From assembly GCA_021805275.1 (NCBI GenBank), contig JAJZFQ010000012.1, forward strand, positions 1 to 57,374: a stretch of DNA of 57,374 nucleotides, given 5' to 3'. Numbering within the stretch: the first letter of the stretch is position 1; every line of letters begins with the position of its first letter. Shown here in pieces: positions 28,951-38,143 of this stretch. Source of the stretch: Pseudomonadota bacterium. GTDB taxonomy: Bacteria > Pseudomonadota > Gammaproteobacteria > Steroidobacterales > Steroidobacteraceae. A program made the position numbers and the translations under genes. The notes below the pieces were generated by a model that ran no database searches, was not told where the DNA came from, and worked only from the letters and a program-made list of their open reading frames with translations.

Positions 28951-30564
28951 ATGGGTGAGGCATCTCCAATCGCCCGGAGGATCGGGCTGTCGGTCATTGC
29001 CGCGGCACTGCTGCTCGCGGTGGTGCACGGGGGCGCTCGGGCATCGCAGCCGTTTCTCGGTCCGCTGGCCCGGCCGCATTGCCAGCGGGACGATAGGACC
29101 GAGACCGGCCTCGACGGTCAGCTCACGGCGACCGAGCGTGCGAGCGGCGCAGCGACGCGCCCCTACAACTGCAATCTCGCCATCGTCGGGGAATACGCCG
29201 GCCAGGGAGCCGGGCACCAGCTGATGTGGTACGGCCACTGTGCGTACGTGACTACCGAGGGCTACGAGGCCGGACAGAAGGGTGTGCCGCCGCTCGAGCA
29301 CCCGGGCATCCAGGTGCTGGATGTCAGCCACCCGCGCGATCCGCGCTACGTCACGCACCTCGACGACCCGGCCTCGCTCTACGACTGGGAGGACGGATCG
29401 GTCAACCCGCGCCGGGCGCTGCTGGGTTCGGCCGAAAGCTGGATGGGCGCCGGCCCGCAGCCGGCGGTGTCCTTCTACGACCTCTCCGACTGCACCCATC
29501 CGCATCTGCTCTCGAGCGTGCAGATCCCGGATCCGGAGCTGCAGGCGCACGCCGGGAATTTCGCCTACGATGGCAAGACCTACTGGATCGCCTCGTTCAA
29601 CAAGCGCCGTCTGTACGCGATCGACCTCACCGATCCGCGCCACCCGCGCGAGCTGCTCGACTGGGACTTTCCCCACGGTCAGGCCGGGGGCGCGCAGGCC
29701 CACCAGATCTGCCACCGCATCTCGCTGAATCAGTTCGCCGTCGACGGACACCCGCCCGACACGCTGCTGTTCTGCGGGGTCGTCGGCCACCTGGTGCATG
29801 CGGGGGATTTCAGCTCGGGCAACGGACTGGTGATCTACGATGTGAGCGCGGTGCAACAGCGCCGGCCCCACCCTGCGATCCACGTGCTCGGCTCGCTCTA
29901 CTGGAAGGACGGGGACATCGCCATCGAGCCCGATCTGGCGTTCATCGCCGGCCGGCCGTACCTGGCCATCGGCGATGAGTGCGGCTCGGGTGGCTGCGCC
30001 GACCCGCAGGGCGCGATCGCCGCCTGCCGGGCGGGACTACCGCCGAGCGGTCTGGAGCGGCTCATTGACATCAGCGAGCTGGCTAGACCGAAGCTCGTCG
30101 TGCGGCTGATGCTCGGCGTCGACGATCCGCGCAACTGCGCGCTCACCGAGCACGACATCACTGCCACCATGGGCGGCTACGGCTACAGCGTGCACGACTG
30201 CACCTTCGACAACCCGCTTGATGCGAAGCTGCTCGCCTGCTCGAGCCACCAGGCCGGCGTGCGGGTCTTCGACATCCACGATCCGTACCGGCCGCGCGAG
30301 ATCGCCTACTTCAAGGGACCGGCGCCCGCCGATCCGAGCCAGATCGATCCGGGCTCGCTGCTCAACGTCTTCCAGGGCGTCAGGCCGCCGATCAACTTCG
30401 CCTGGTCGAAGGCGCACAGCCGCTTCCTCTGGCGAGGCGGACAATTGTATCTGTGGGTCACCTCCAGCCACGGCGGCTTCTACACGCTGCGCTTCGAGGA
30501 TCAGGCGGCAATCGCCGGACTGAAACCGCTGCCCACGCCCGGGAACGAGGACTACCAGGACTGA
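28951..30564 (+). CDS. Secreted LVIVD-type beta-propeller protein
   Basis: 537 residues with a signal peptide (IGLSVIAAALLLAVVHGGARA). The mature protein contains several short repeats of the LVIVD type: GIQVLDVSHPRDPRYVTHL, LYAIDLTDPRHPRELLDW, VRVFDIHDPYRPREIAYF. Each is one blade-forming unit, so a periplasmic or extracellular propeller is likely. Cysteine pairs (HCQRD, YNCN, DCTHPH, CGSGGCADPQGAIAACR) suggest disulfides. No catalytic motif is visible. It is followed 94 bp on by an exported peroxiredoxin on the same strand. Confidence 0.78.
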   Translation: MGEASPIARRIGLSVIAAALLLAVVHGGARASQPFLGPLARPHCQRDDRTETGLDGQLTATERASGAATRPYNCNLAIVGEYAGQGAGHQLMWYGHCAYVTTEGYEAGQKGVPPLEHPGIQVLDVSHPRDPRYVTHLDDPASLYDWEDGSVNPRRALLGSAESWMGAGPQPAVSFYDLSDCTHPHLLSSVQIPDPELQAHAGNFAYDGKTYWIASFNKRRLYAIDLTDPRHPRELLDWDFPHGQAGGAQAHQICHRISLNQFAVDGHPPDTLLFCGVVGHLVHAGDFSSGNGLVIYDVSAVQQRRPHPAIHVLGSLYWKDGDIAIEPDLAFIAGRPYLAIGDECGSGGCADPQGAIAACRAGLPPSGLERLIDISELARPKLVVRLMLGVDDPRNCALTEHDITATMGGYGYSVHDCTFDNPLDAKLLACSSHQAGVRVFDIHDPYRPREIAYFKGPAPADPSQIDPGSLLNVFQGVRPPINFAWSKAHSRFLWRGGQLYLWVTSSHGGFYTLRFEDQAAIAGLKPLPTPGNEDYQD

Positions 30565-30658
30565 GCCGGCCGCCGCACTGGCGCCCCGGCGGCGTTTCGC
30601 GTGACCTCGTGCGCCCGATGCGCGATGATGCGCGACCCGTCATCCCAGGAGGCGAACC

Positions 30659-31219
30659 ATGCGACGTACCCTCACCCTCACCCTCGCGCTTGCGACCGGA
30701 CTGCTCCTCGCCCAGGCGGCCATCGCCGCGTTGCCCGATGGGGCCAAGGCGCCGCTGTTCACCGCCACGGCCACCCTCGGCGGCAAGACCTACCCGTTCT
30801 CGCTGGCCGATGCGCTGAAGAAAGGCCCGGTGGTGCTCTACTTCTACCCGGCCGCATTCACGCCCGGGTGCACCATGGAGGCGCACCTGTTCGCCAAGGC
30901 CATCCCGAAGTTCAAGGCGCTCGGCGCCACCGTCATCGGCGTCTCGCATGATCCGATCGCCAAGCTCAAACGCTTCTCGGTCAGCGTCTGCCGCAAGAAA
31001 TTCCCGGTGGCGGCGGACACCAGCGGGCGGATCATCAAGTCCTACGACGCGGTGCTGCCCCAGGATCCGCTGCTCGCCAACCGCACCTCGTACGTGATCA
31101 CCCCGCACGACCGGGTCTTCTACTCGTACACGAACCTCGATCCGCGCCAGCACGTGGCCAACACCCTGGCCGCGGTGCGCCGGTGGGACCGGACGCACGG
31201 GAAAGCCGCCACGCACTGA
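30659..31219 (+). CDS. Exported peroxiredoxin (AhpC/TSA, BCP-like)
   Basis: 186 residues, with a signal peptide (LTLALATGLLLAQAAIA) cut near residue 23 and a good AGGAGG before the start at 30659. The thioredoxin-fold peroxiredoxin motif FTPGCTMEAH puts the peroxidatic cysteine at residue 71. A second cysteine, Cys111 in VSVCRKKF, could be the resolving one, a spacing unlike the usual BCP CysP-X4-Cys. It would reduce peroxides in the periplasm. The electron donor is unknown. Confidence 0.87.
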   Translation: MRRTLTLTLALATGLLLAQAAIAALPDGAKAPLFTATATLGGKTYPFSLADALKKGPVVLYFYPAAFTPGCTMEAHLFAKAIPKFKALGATVIGVSHDPIAKLKRFSVSVCRKKFPVAADTSGRIIKSYDAVLPQDPLLANRTSYVITPHDRVFYSYTNLDPRQHVANTLAAVRRWDRTHGKAATH

Positions 31220-31560
31220 GCCACTCACCGGCGCTGCCCCATCGATGAGGGGCTCGCGCCCGGCTCGCCCCGCCGCGGGGCGCAAACCGGTCGTGACCGC
31301 CGTCACAGCCCGCCCCGGGGCCCCGCAGTCCCCGGGGCCCATCCCCGTGTTATGTCAGCTGTGTGCACGGCGCGGCTGTGGGCGAAATTCAGCGGTGAAA
31401 GTCAAGGACGTAGCGCACGTTTTTCCCGCCCGTGCCGTTCGTCCCTCGCGGGCGCCCGCCGGTCGGAAACACTGCGAATTACACGATCCGTCCCTGGATT
31501 GCCCCGGGGAGGATCCAGTACAGTCCGGCGCAACTTAAGAGTCAGCAGGGGCGAAACCCC
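31220..31560. other. Leader region of the minor-pilin operon
   Basis: No gene. A GC-rich hairpin CGCCCCG-CCG-CGGGGCG (31266-31282) and a cluster of CCCCGGGG palindromes around 31314-31340 could end transcription of the peroxiredoxin gene, but no T-tract follows. An AlgR-like site lies at 31435-31443. Confidence 0.45.
31435..31443 (+). promoter_or_regulatory. AlgR-like site upstream of fimT
   Basis: CCGTTCGTC equals the core of the AlgR binding sequence known from Pseudomonas aeruginosa, where AlgR activates the equivalent fimU-pilVWXY1Y2E operon. It lies 118 bp before the chosen fimT start. A nine-base match by chance is possible, so the call rests on both sequence and position. Confidence 0.4.
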
Positions 31561-32151
31561 GTGCGAGATCTGCTCACAGGACCAGGCCAGCGCCACAGCC
31601 GCGAGAGAGGCTTCACGCTCCTCGAGCTGCTGGTCACGTTCACCGTCGCGGCGATCCTGATCGCCATCGCCATTCCGTCCCTGACGGTGTTCGTGCAGAA
31701 CAGCCGCGAGGACTCCCAGGCCGACTCGCTGCTGTCCAGTCTCGCCTATGCCCGCAGTGAGGCGGTCAAGCGCGACGCCAACGTGCTGATCTGCTCCTCC
31801 AGCGACGGGGCCACCTGCAGCGGCTCGAGCGCCTGGGGCAACGGCTGGATCGTCGAGACCAGCGGCGCGGCGCCCACCGTTCTACAGACCATGCCGCAGC
31901 TCGATGCCGGCAATACGCTCAGCGCGAGTTTCAACGGTGCGGGAGTCAGCCAGCTCACGTTCCAGCCGAGCGGCTTCGTCCAGGCGGCCGCCGGCTCGGG
32001 GGTGTACCTGACGACGTATTTCACCTTGTGTGACCGCCGCGGCGCGAGTTATGCCCGCGACATCGAAGTCGCCGCAACCGGCGCCATCCAGTCCTCCTCG
32101 ACCCCCGGCGAGACGCTGAGCATTCCGCCACAGGCGCTCGTATGCCCGTGA
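31561..32151 (+). CDS. fimT: FimT/GspH-type minor pseudopilin
   Basis: 196 residues from a GTG at 31561, chosen because it places the prepilin cleavage site RERG/FTLLELLV at residues 17/18 close to the N-terminus; an ATG at 31432 would give an overlong leader. The hydrophobic helix (FTLLELLVTFTVAAILIAIA) is followed by a GspH-like globular domain (LLSSLAYARSEAVKRDANV) with paired cysteines. It is the first gene of the operon fimT-pilV-pilW-pilX-pilY1, and its stop overlaps the pilV start by 10 bp. It helps prime type IV pilus assembly. Confidence 0.9.
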   Translation: MRDLLTGPGQRHSRERGFTLLELLVTFTVAAILIAIAIPSLTVFVQNSREDSQADSLLSSLAYARSEAVKRDANVLICSSSDGATCSGSSAWGNGWIVETSGAAPTVLQTMPQLDAGNTLSASFNGAGVSQLTFQPSGFVQAAAGSGVYLTTYFTLCDRRGASYARDIEVAATGAIQSSSTPGETLSIPPQALVCP

Positions 32152-32711
32152 GCACAGCCATGACACACCCGCACCGCTTGTCCGCGCCCCGCCGCCGCAG
32201 CGACGGCTTCACCTTGGTGGAAGTGCTGGTCGCCGTGCTGGTCATCAGTATCGGCATGCTCGGCGTCGCCCGGCTGGTGCTGGCCGCGGTCAAGGCGAAC
32301 GACAGCGCGTACTTCCGCACCCAGGCCGCCAACCTCGCCTACTCCATGCTCGATGAGATGCGTGCCAACCGCGCCTATGCGCTGACGGCGCCCGGGTACG
32401 CGGTCGGCTACGGAGCCTACGCCAACCCGGGCTTCACGTGCGAGGGCGCCGGCAACACCTGCACCCCGGCACAGATCGCCCAGTATGACCTGTACATGTG
32501 GAAGCAGCAGCTGAACTCCTCGAGCGGCGTGACCACCGGGGCGCTGCCGAGCGGCGATGGGCAGATCGTGATGAGTTTCCCCGGCGGCACTGGTCAGCCG
32601 ACGGCGACCATCACCATCACCTGGGACGACAGCCTCGCCGAGTGGGCCTTCGGCACCGCACCGGCGGCGACACCCACTCCGGCCTCCTTCACCCTGGAGA
32701 GCGCCCTGTGA
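32142..32711 (+). CDS. pilV: Type IV pilus minor pilin PilV
   Basis: 189 residues. Prepilin peptidase site SDG/FTLVEVLVAVLVISIG at 22/23, then a helix with the PilV hallmark ISIGMLGVARL. A cysteine pair (FTCEGAGNTC) lies in the globular part. The ATG at 32142 overlaps fimT; an ATG at 32160 is also possible. PilV, W, X and PilY1 form a priming complex at the pilus base and tip. The stop overlaps the pilW GTG start. Confidence 0.92.
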   Translation: MPVSTAMTHPHRLSAPRRRSDGFTLVEVLVAVLVISIGMLGVARLVLAAVKANDSAYFRTQAANLAYSMLDEMRANRAYALTAPGYAVGYGAYANPGFTCEGAGNTCTPAQIAQYDLYMWKQQLNSSSGVTTGALPSGDGQIVMSFPGGTGQPTATITITWDDSLAEWAFGTAPAATPTPASFTLESAL

Positions 32712-33880
32712 GGCCGACCCTGCCCAATCGCAACGCGCAAGCGTCTCCCCCGGCACGCACCGGCGGCTTCTCGCTGATCGAGCTGATGGTGGCGCTCGTG
32801 CTCGGGCTGATCGTGACGGGCGCGGTGATCTCGACCTTCATCAGCGTGCATTCCGCCTCCAACGACACCGCCGGCATCGCCGAGCTCGCCGACAACGGGC
32901 GCATTGCCCTCGACATCTTGCAGCAGACGGTGCGCAGCGCCGGGTACATGGCCTGCAACAGCACACTGCGCCAAGTCGTGTCGCAGGGCCTGAATCCGAC
33001 ACCACTCACGGGGGATTTCACCGAGGCACTGTCCGGCTACGAGGCCTCGGGGAGCGCCCCGGGCTCGGCCCTGACCCTGCAGGCATCGCCGGTCGGGGAC
33101 TCCTCCCAGGGCGACTGGGACAGCACCCCGGAACTCGGCGGCGCGCTCGACTCCTCGGTGATCTCAGAGGGCAACATGAGCAATGCGCTGCCCATCCAGG
33201 GCAGCGACGTCATCGCCGTGCACACCACGTACTCGCAGATCGCTCCGGTGTACACGACCGCCGAGTCGGGTGCGAACACGGTGAGCGTGCAGAGCACCAC
33301 CGGGCTCGCCGCCGGCCAGATCGCCGTCATCTCGAACTGTGCGAATTCGGTGGTCGATGAGATCCAGGGCGTCAGCGGCAGCTCGGTGAGCTTCGTGCAT
33401 TCGCTCGGGGAGACCTTCGAGTCCGGCGCGCAGATCGGCGTCGTCGACACCGTCGTCTTCTACATCGGCAAGGGCACCGATGGCGACGGGGCGCTCTACT
33501 CGTACTCCCTCGGCGGCAATCCGACCTTCACGAACCCCCCGGCCGAGATTGCCCCGGACGTCGAGAATATGCAGATTCTCTACGGGGTGGACACCACCGG
33601 CTCGCTGGCGGCGAGCGAGTACGTCACCGCCGATCAGCTCTCCAACGCCGTGGCTTCCAACCCCAACTGTGCGCCCATCGCCGGCACGGGCGGGGTGGAG
33701 TTCAACTGCGTGGTCAGCGTCAAGATCGCGCTGCTCGTGGCCAGCCCGCTCGACGCCATACCCAAGCCGACGACGGCCCGCACCTACAACCTGCTCGGCA
33801 CGCTGGTCACCGCGCCGATCGACACGCGCCTGCGGCAGGTCTTCGAGACCACCATTTCCCTGCGCAACACCACCAACTGA
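32708..33880 (+). CDS. pilW: Type IV pilus minor pilin PilW
   Basis: 390 residues from a GTG at 32708 that overlaps the pilV stop (GTGA). The cleavage site TGG/FSLIELMVALVLGLIV is at 20/21. The early NGRIALDILQQTVRSAGYMAC is characteristic of PilW, which is larger than the other minor pilins, as here. It contributes to the minor-pilin priming complex in the inner membrane. Internal repeats of Ser, Thr and Gly are common in its globular part. Confidence 0.92.
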   Translation: MRPTLPNRNAQASPPARTGGFSLIELMVALVLGLIVTGAVISTFISVHSASNDTAGIAELADNGRIALDILQQTVRSAGYMACNSTLRQVVSQGLNPTPLTGDFTEALSGYEASGSAPGSALTLQASPVGDSSQGDWDSTPELGGALDSSVISEGNMSNALPIQGSDVIAVHTTYSQIAPVYTTAESGANTVSVQSTTGLAAGQIAVISNCANSVVDEIQGVSGSSVSFVHSLGETFESGAQIGVVDTVVFYIGKGTDGDGALYSYSLGGNPTFTNPPAEIAPDVENMQILYGVDTTGSLAASEYVTADQLSNAVASNPNCAPIAGTGGVEFNCVVSVKIALLVASPLDAIPKPTTARTYNLLGTLVTAPIDTRLRQVFETTISLRNTTN

Positions 33881-33897
33881 ACCAGCAGCGAACTCCC

Positions 33898-34443
33898 ATG
33901 AGTGCCCGGACAACCCCCGCGAAGGCCTCGGCAGCGTCACAACGCGGCGCCGTGCTGTTCGTCTCCCTGATTTTCCTTCTGGTGCTGACGCTGATCGCCG
34001 TGATGCTCGCCCGCACCCAGACGACCGAGGTGCGCCTCGCTGAGAACGACGCCAACCACGACATGGCCATCGAGGCGGCCGGCGCAGCGCTGCGCTTCGC
34101 CGAGATGAACATCGCCGAGGGCACCTACGCGGCGTTCTCCCAGGACAACGCCGGTCTCTATACGCTCAATCCGGCTGCCGGCAGCATCTACGCCGGCATC
34201 AACTGGAGTTCCGCCAGCCAGGTGCTCACCTATACCGGGCCGACCCTGGCCTCGATCCCCGCCGCCCCGAAGTTCTTCGTCGAGCAGATGCCCTCGGTCG
34301 CCATGCCGGGCACCTCGCTCGGCGCGTGCCAGCAGGGCTACGGCGCCAACGGCTGCGTCCAGATATTTGCCGTCACCGCGCGCGCAACCGGCGGGAACCA
34401 GACCGCCACGGCCACTCTGCGCAGCATCTACGAGAGGGAATGA
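33898..34443 (+). CDS. pilX: Type IV pilus assembly protein PilX
   Basis: 181 residues. The N-terminal QRGAVLFVSLIFLLVLTLIA helix and RTQTTEVRLAENDANHDMAI match PilX, a minor pilin whose leader differs from the classical GF cleavage site (here RG/AVLF). Two cysteines (LGACQQGYGANGCVQ) near the C-terminus probably pair. It is 17 bp after pilW and 3 bp before pilY1, and acts with PilY1 in priming and adhesion. Confidence 0.9.
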   Translation: MSARTTPAKASAASQRGAVLFVSLIFLLVLTLIAVMLARTQTTEVRLAENDANHDMAIEAAGAALRFAEMNIAEGTYAAFSQDNAGLYTLNPAAGSIYAGINWSSASQVLTYTGPTLASIPAAPKFFVEQMPSVAMPGTSLGACQQGYGANGCVQIFAVTARATGGNQTATATLRSIYERE

Positions 34444-34446
34444 CCT

Positions 34447-37400
34447 ATGCGCACCGCCCAGTCGTCTTCCCGACCGATCCGCCGCCCCAGGTGGCTGCCC
34501 GGCCGGCTCGCAGCCTGCCTGCTGACGGCAGCGTACACCGGCGGTGTGGCGGCCGCCGCCATCTCCACGATCAACATCTCGCAGACGCCGCTCACGGTCA
34601 CCATCCCGGCGCACCCGCAAGTGGTCATCGCGATCGGCAATTCGCAGTCGATGGACGGGACGCTCGCCGGGGCGATCATGACCGGCGCCGGCGGGTTGAG
34701 CTCGAGCTACAACCTGCTGCAGAGCTCGAGCTCCCCGGCGAGCTACACCATACCGGCGGGGTTCACCCCGCCGGTGAACGCCGGCAGCGGCGGGGTCGCG
34801 CCGAACACCGTGACCTGTCCCGGATCCAGCGAACAGTGTGACAACTCGGCCAGTCGGCTCAATGTCGCGAAGTCCGCGATCACCTCGGTGCTGCAGTCGT
34901 TCATCGCGGACACGAATTTCGCGCTGATGGACTACAACACCTCGAGCCTCGGGGAATACACCACTTGGCTGTACGCGATGAGCCCGACCAGCGGTCCGTT
35001 CGACTTCACCGCCACCCAGACCGCGGGCAACAACTACGTCGCCAATCCCTGCTACAACTACACCAGCCTGTCCTCCTCGAGCACGATCTACGGGGACTGC
35101 AATAACATCGCGAGCTCCGGGCAGGTGACGGTCGATTCCGGCCTCTCGCTCGCGACCGCCCCGTACATGCAGGTGAGCACCACGAGCGACAATCCGTCGA
35201 TCAACGACGTGCTGTACGCCCCGGGCGGCATCGCCCCGGTGTGCCTGGTCTACGGCGGACCGAATCCCACGAATCCCTGGCCGCCCAATTACACGCTCTC
35301 GCAGTACAACTCGAACCCCGGCTACATCGCCGAGAGTTACAGCTCCGAGGTCAACTCCTGCGCCACGACGACGACGCCGACCAATGCCGGCTACGTGCCG
35401 TACACACCGCAGACCATGTACATGGAGCGCGGCTTCGGCTTCGACGCCACCCAGGAGAGCTCCGCGCCGCCGAGCGGCGGTTACTGGTCGCCGTTGGTCA
35501 CCTTCGCACAAGGCAATGCCGGCCAGAGCCCCTCGACCTCGAGCATCAACACCGCGCTTGGCTACTTTGCCAAGTACCTGGCGCCCGAGACCAATGCCTA
35601 CACCAGCGAGATCAAGGCGAGTGCCGAACAGTCGCCGATCGCCGGGCTGCTCGCCAACGCCTACAACTACTTCAAGTACGACAACCCGCCGTCCTCGAAC
35701 GGCTGCGCCCCGGACCGCTACGTCATCCTGCTCACCGATGGCCTGCCGACCAAGGATCTCTCGGGCCACTCCTGGCCACCGCCGGGATCGGTGGCGGCGG
35801 AGAACTACGGTGAGACCGTGGCCTTCAACGCCGACGGGTCGCTCAACACCGCCGGCACGAACGATCAGGCGGTGCTCGATGCCGTCGCGACCCTGCAGCA
35901 GCTGGCGCAGAACGGGGTAAAGACCTACGTCGTCGGACTCGGCGCCGGGGCCAACGGCGGCGTCGCCGGCCAGGTACTCACCGCCATGGCGATCGCCGGG
36001 GGCACCGCGAGCTATTTCGCGGCGACCGATCCGACGACCCTCACCAACGATCTCACCGCCATTCTCGGGCAGGTGCAGCAGGCGACGCAGTCGGTGTCCT
36101 CCTCGGCGGTGAATTCCACCGGCATCCACGTCGGCTCGCTCGCCTTCCAGGCGCAGTTCACCTCCTCCGACACGCATCAGGACTGGACCGGGAACCTGTA
36201 TGCGTTCCCGATCGACCCGACGACCGGCTACGTCAACACTACGCCCTCGAATGCGGTCTGGAGCGCCCAGTCGCAGCTCGACAACCTGTCCTGGCAATCC
36301 CGGCTGATCGCCACCTGGGACCCGGTGGCACACGCCGGCATTCCATTCGAATGGACCTCCGGTACCCCGACCTCGGGCATCGCGAGCTCGACGACCCTCG
36401 GGCAGGAGCTCAGCACCAATTCGGCCGACACCAAGGGCCAGGATGCGCTCGATTACCTGCGCGGCGATCGGGTGCTCGAGCAGTCGAGCGGCGGCCCCTT
36501 CCGCACGCGCACACATGTGCTCGGGGACATCGTCGACAGCGCCCCACTCTACGTCGGCGCGCCGGCCGGGGCCTTCCAGGGCACCTCGTACACGACCTTC
36601 GAGCAGCAGTATGCCAACCGCACGCCGGTCATCTACGTGGGGGCGAATGACGGCATGCTGCACGCGTTCAACGCCCAGACGGGCGCGGAGCTGTTCGCCT
36701 ACGTGCCGAACGGGGTGTTCTCCAATCTCATCCAGCTCACCTACCCGCTCTACAACCAGAACCACCTGTTCTTCGCCGACGGCTCCCCGGGCGCCTGGGA
36801 CGTGCAGTTCAGCGACAGCTCCTGGCACACGGTGCTCATCAGCGGCGAGGGTGCCGGCGGCAAGAGCATCTTCGCCCTCGACGTGACCAACCCGGCCGCC
36901 ATGACGAGCGAGGCGAACGTCGCGCAAAACGTGCTGTGGGAGTACTCGGACGCCGACCTCGGCTACACCTTCGGTACACCCTCGGTGGCGACCACCAATG
37001 CCGGCACCTTCGCGTTCTTCGGCAACGGTTACGACAGTTCGGTGCAGACGCCCTATCTCTACGCGCTCAATCCGCAGACCGGCGCGGTGGCCGCGAAGAT
37101 CAACCTGTGCAGCTTCGACACCAGCGCCTGCAATACCAGCGAACCGAACGGCCTCTCGGCCGTCACGGTGATCAACAGCAGCGGCGGCCTCTCGGGCGCG
37201 AACGTGCTGTACGCCGGGGATCTGCAGGGCAACGTCTGGCGCGTGGACATCTCGAGCAGCAATCCGGCCAACTGGAGCGCCTCACTGCTGTTCAAGGCGG
37301 TGGATCCTTCCGGCAATGCACAGCCGATCACCACCGCGCCGGTGGTGACGCTGAACCCGTACTTCCCGCGCCTGCAGGGCCTGATGGTCTATGTCGGCAC

Positions 37401-38091
37401 CGGCGAGCTGCTCTCGACCGCCGACCTGCTGTCAACCCAGGTGCAGAGCATCTATGGCCTTTACGATGCGATGCCGAACGCCGCGCCCATCACGCGCGCG
37501 CAGCTGGTGCAGCAGACGATCACCTCGACCAGCGTGACGACGGTGAGCGGCTCGACGGTCACCGCCCGCACCGTGACCTCGAACAATGTGCCGCTGCCGA
37601 CGGACCTGGGCTGGTACATCGATCTGAGTCTCTCGCCAGGTGAGGCGGTCGTGACCGAGCCGGCGCTGATCGACGGGGCGCTGATCGTGACCACCGATCA
37701 GCCCTCGGGACAGTCCTGCCAGGGCGGATTCAACTCCTGGCTGTACGCACTGAACTTCCGCAACGGCGGCCTGTTCCCCACCCCGCTGCTCGACACCACC
37801 GAAAGCGGCTCGATCAGCGCCTCCTCCCCGGTGGTCGCGGGGCTGTATCTGGGTGACGTCTACGCCTCCGCGGCGCGCGTGGCCACCGGCTCGCTGGGTC
37901 AGGGCTCGGCGAACCTCGACATCTTCGTCAATGAGTCAGGCAACTCGAGCGCCCCGGGCTCGTACTCGAGCTACGGCCAGAACCAGCAGGCGGCCTGCGT
38001 CGGCAACGCGGCGACCTGCGGCGATCCGATCCTGAACGTCCTCGGCAAGGGCGGCGGCCAGAGCCGCACCGCCTGGTGGGAAATCCGGTAA
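34447..38091 (+). CDS. pilY1: PilY1, pilus tip adhesin and assembly factor
   Basis: 1214 residues with a signal peptide ending about residue 38. The N-terminal half has a von Willebrand A-like fold, including VVIAIGNSQSMDGT and later RYVILLTDGLPTKD. The C-terminal part, about 700-1080, is a PQQ-like propeller (VIYVGANDGMLHAFNAQTGA, the PilY1 signature; VLYAGDLQGNVWRVDI). PilY1 sits at the pilus tip and links adhesion to retraction and surface sensing. The MIDAS aspartate expected in the D-x-S-x-S motif is Gly here (GNSQS), so metal binding may be lost. The gene follows pilX by 3 bp. Confidence 0.93.
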   Translation: MRTAQSSSRPIRRPRWLPGRLAACLLTAAYTGGVAAAAISTINISQTPLTVTIPAHPQVVIAIGNSQSMDGTLAGAIMTGAGGLSSSYNLLQSSSSPASYTIPAGFTPPVNAGSGGVAPNTVTCPGSSEQCDNSASRLNVAKSAITSVLQSFIADTNFALMDYNTSSLGEYTTWLYAMSPTSGPFDFTATQTAGNNYVANPCYNYTSLSSSSTIYGDCNNIASSGQVTVDSGLSLATAPYMQVSTTSDNPSINDVLYAPGGIAPVCLVYGGPNPTNPWPPNYTLSQYNSNPGYIAESYSSEVNSCATTTTPTNAGYVPYTPQTMYMERGFGFDATQESSAPPSGGYWSPLVTFAQGNAGQSPSTSSINTALGYFAKYLAPETNAYTSEIKASAEQSPIAGLLANAYNYFKYDNPPSSNGCAPDRYVILLTDGLPTKDLSGHSWPPPGSVAAENYGETVAFNADGSLNTAGTNDQAVLDAVATLQQLAQNGVKTYVVGLGAGANGGVAGQVLTAMAIAGGTASYFAATDPTTLTNDLTAILGQVQQATQSVSSSAVNSTGIHVGSLAFQAQFTSSDTHQDWTGNLYAFPIDPTTGYVNTTPSNAVWSAQSQLDNLSWQSRLIATWDPVAHAGIPFEWTSGTPTSGIASSTTLGQELSTNSADTKGQDALDYLRGDRVLEQSSGGPFRTRTHVLGDIVDSAPLYVGAPAGAFQGTSYTTFEQQYANRTPVIYVGANDGMLHAFNAQTGAELFAYVPNGVFSNLIQLTYPLYNQNHLFFADGSPGAWDVQFSDSSWHTVLISGEGAGGKSIFALDVTNPAAMTSEANVAQNVLWEYSDADLGYTFGTPSVATTNAGTFAFFGNGYDSSVQTPYLYALNPQTGAVAAKINLCSFDTSACNTSEPNGLSAVTVINSSGGLSGANVLYAGDLQGNVWRVDISSSNPANWSASLLFKAVDPSGNAQPITTAPVVTLNPYFPRLQGLMVYVGTGELLSTADLLSTQVQSIYGLYDAMPNAAPITRAQLVQQTITSTSVTTVSGSTVTARTVTSNNVPLPTDLGWYIDLSLSPGEAVVTEPALIDGALIVTTDQPSGQSCQGGFNSWLYALNFRNGGLFPTPLLDTTESGSISASSPVVAGLYLGDVYASAARVATGSLGQGSANLDIFVNESGNSSAPGSYSSYGQNQQAACVGNAATCGDPILNVLGKGGGQSRTAWWEIR

Positions 38092-38094
38092 TCT

Positions 38095-38123
38095 GGCCGG
38101 GGGCGCCGCGCTGCGCCCCGGCC
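38095..38123 (+). terminator. GC-rich hairpin after pilY1
   Basis: GGCCGGGGGCGC (38095-38106) pairs with GCGCCCCGGCC (38113-38123) across a 6-nt loop, with one bulged base. No T-run follows. It could attenuate transcription into the small gene and pilE rather than fully stop it. Confidence 0.4.
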
Positions 38124-38143
38124 GGCACGATGAGGAGAGCACG

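Noticed and set aside
31314..31340. CCCCGGGG palindromes as an intrinsic terminator
   Set aside because: GC-rich self-complementary runs are frequent in this genome and no T-tract follows.
33937..36927. 996-codon minus-strand frame opposite pilX/pilY1
   Set aside because: Arg/Gly/Val-rich shadow of the GC-rich pilY1 gene; no domain or start signal.
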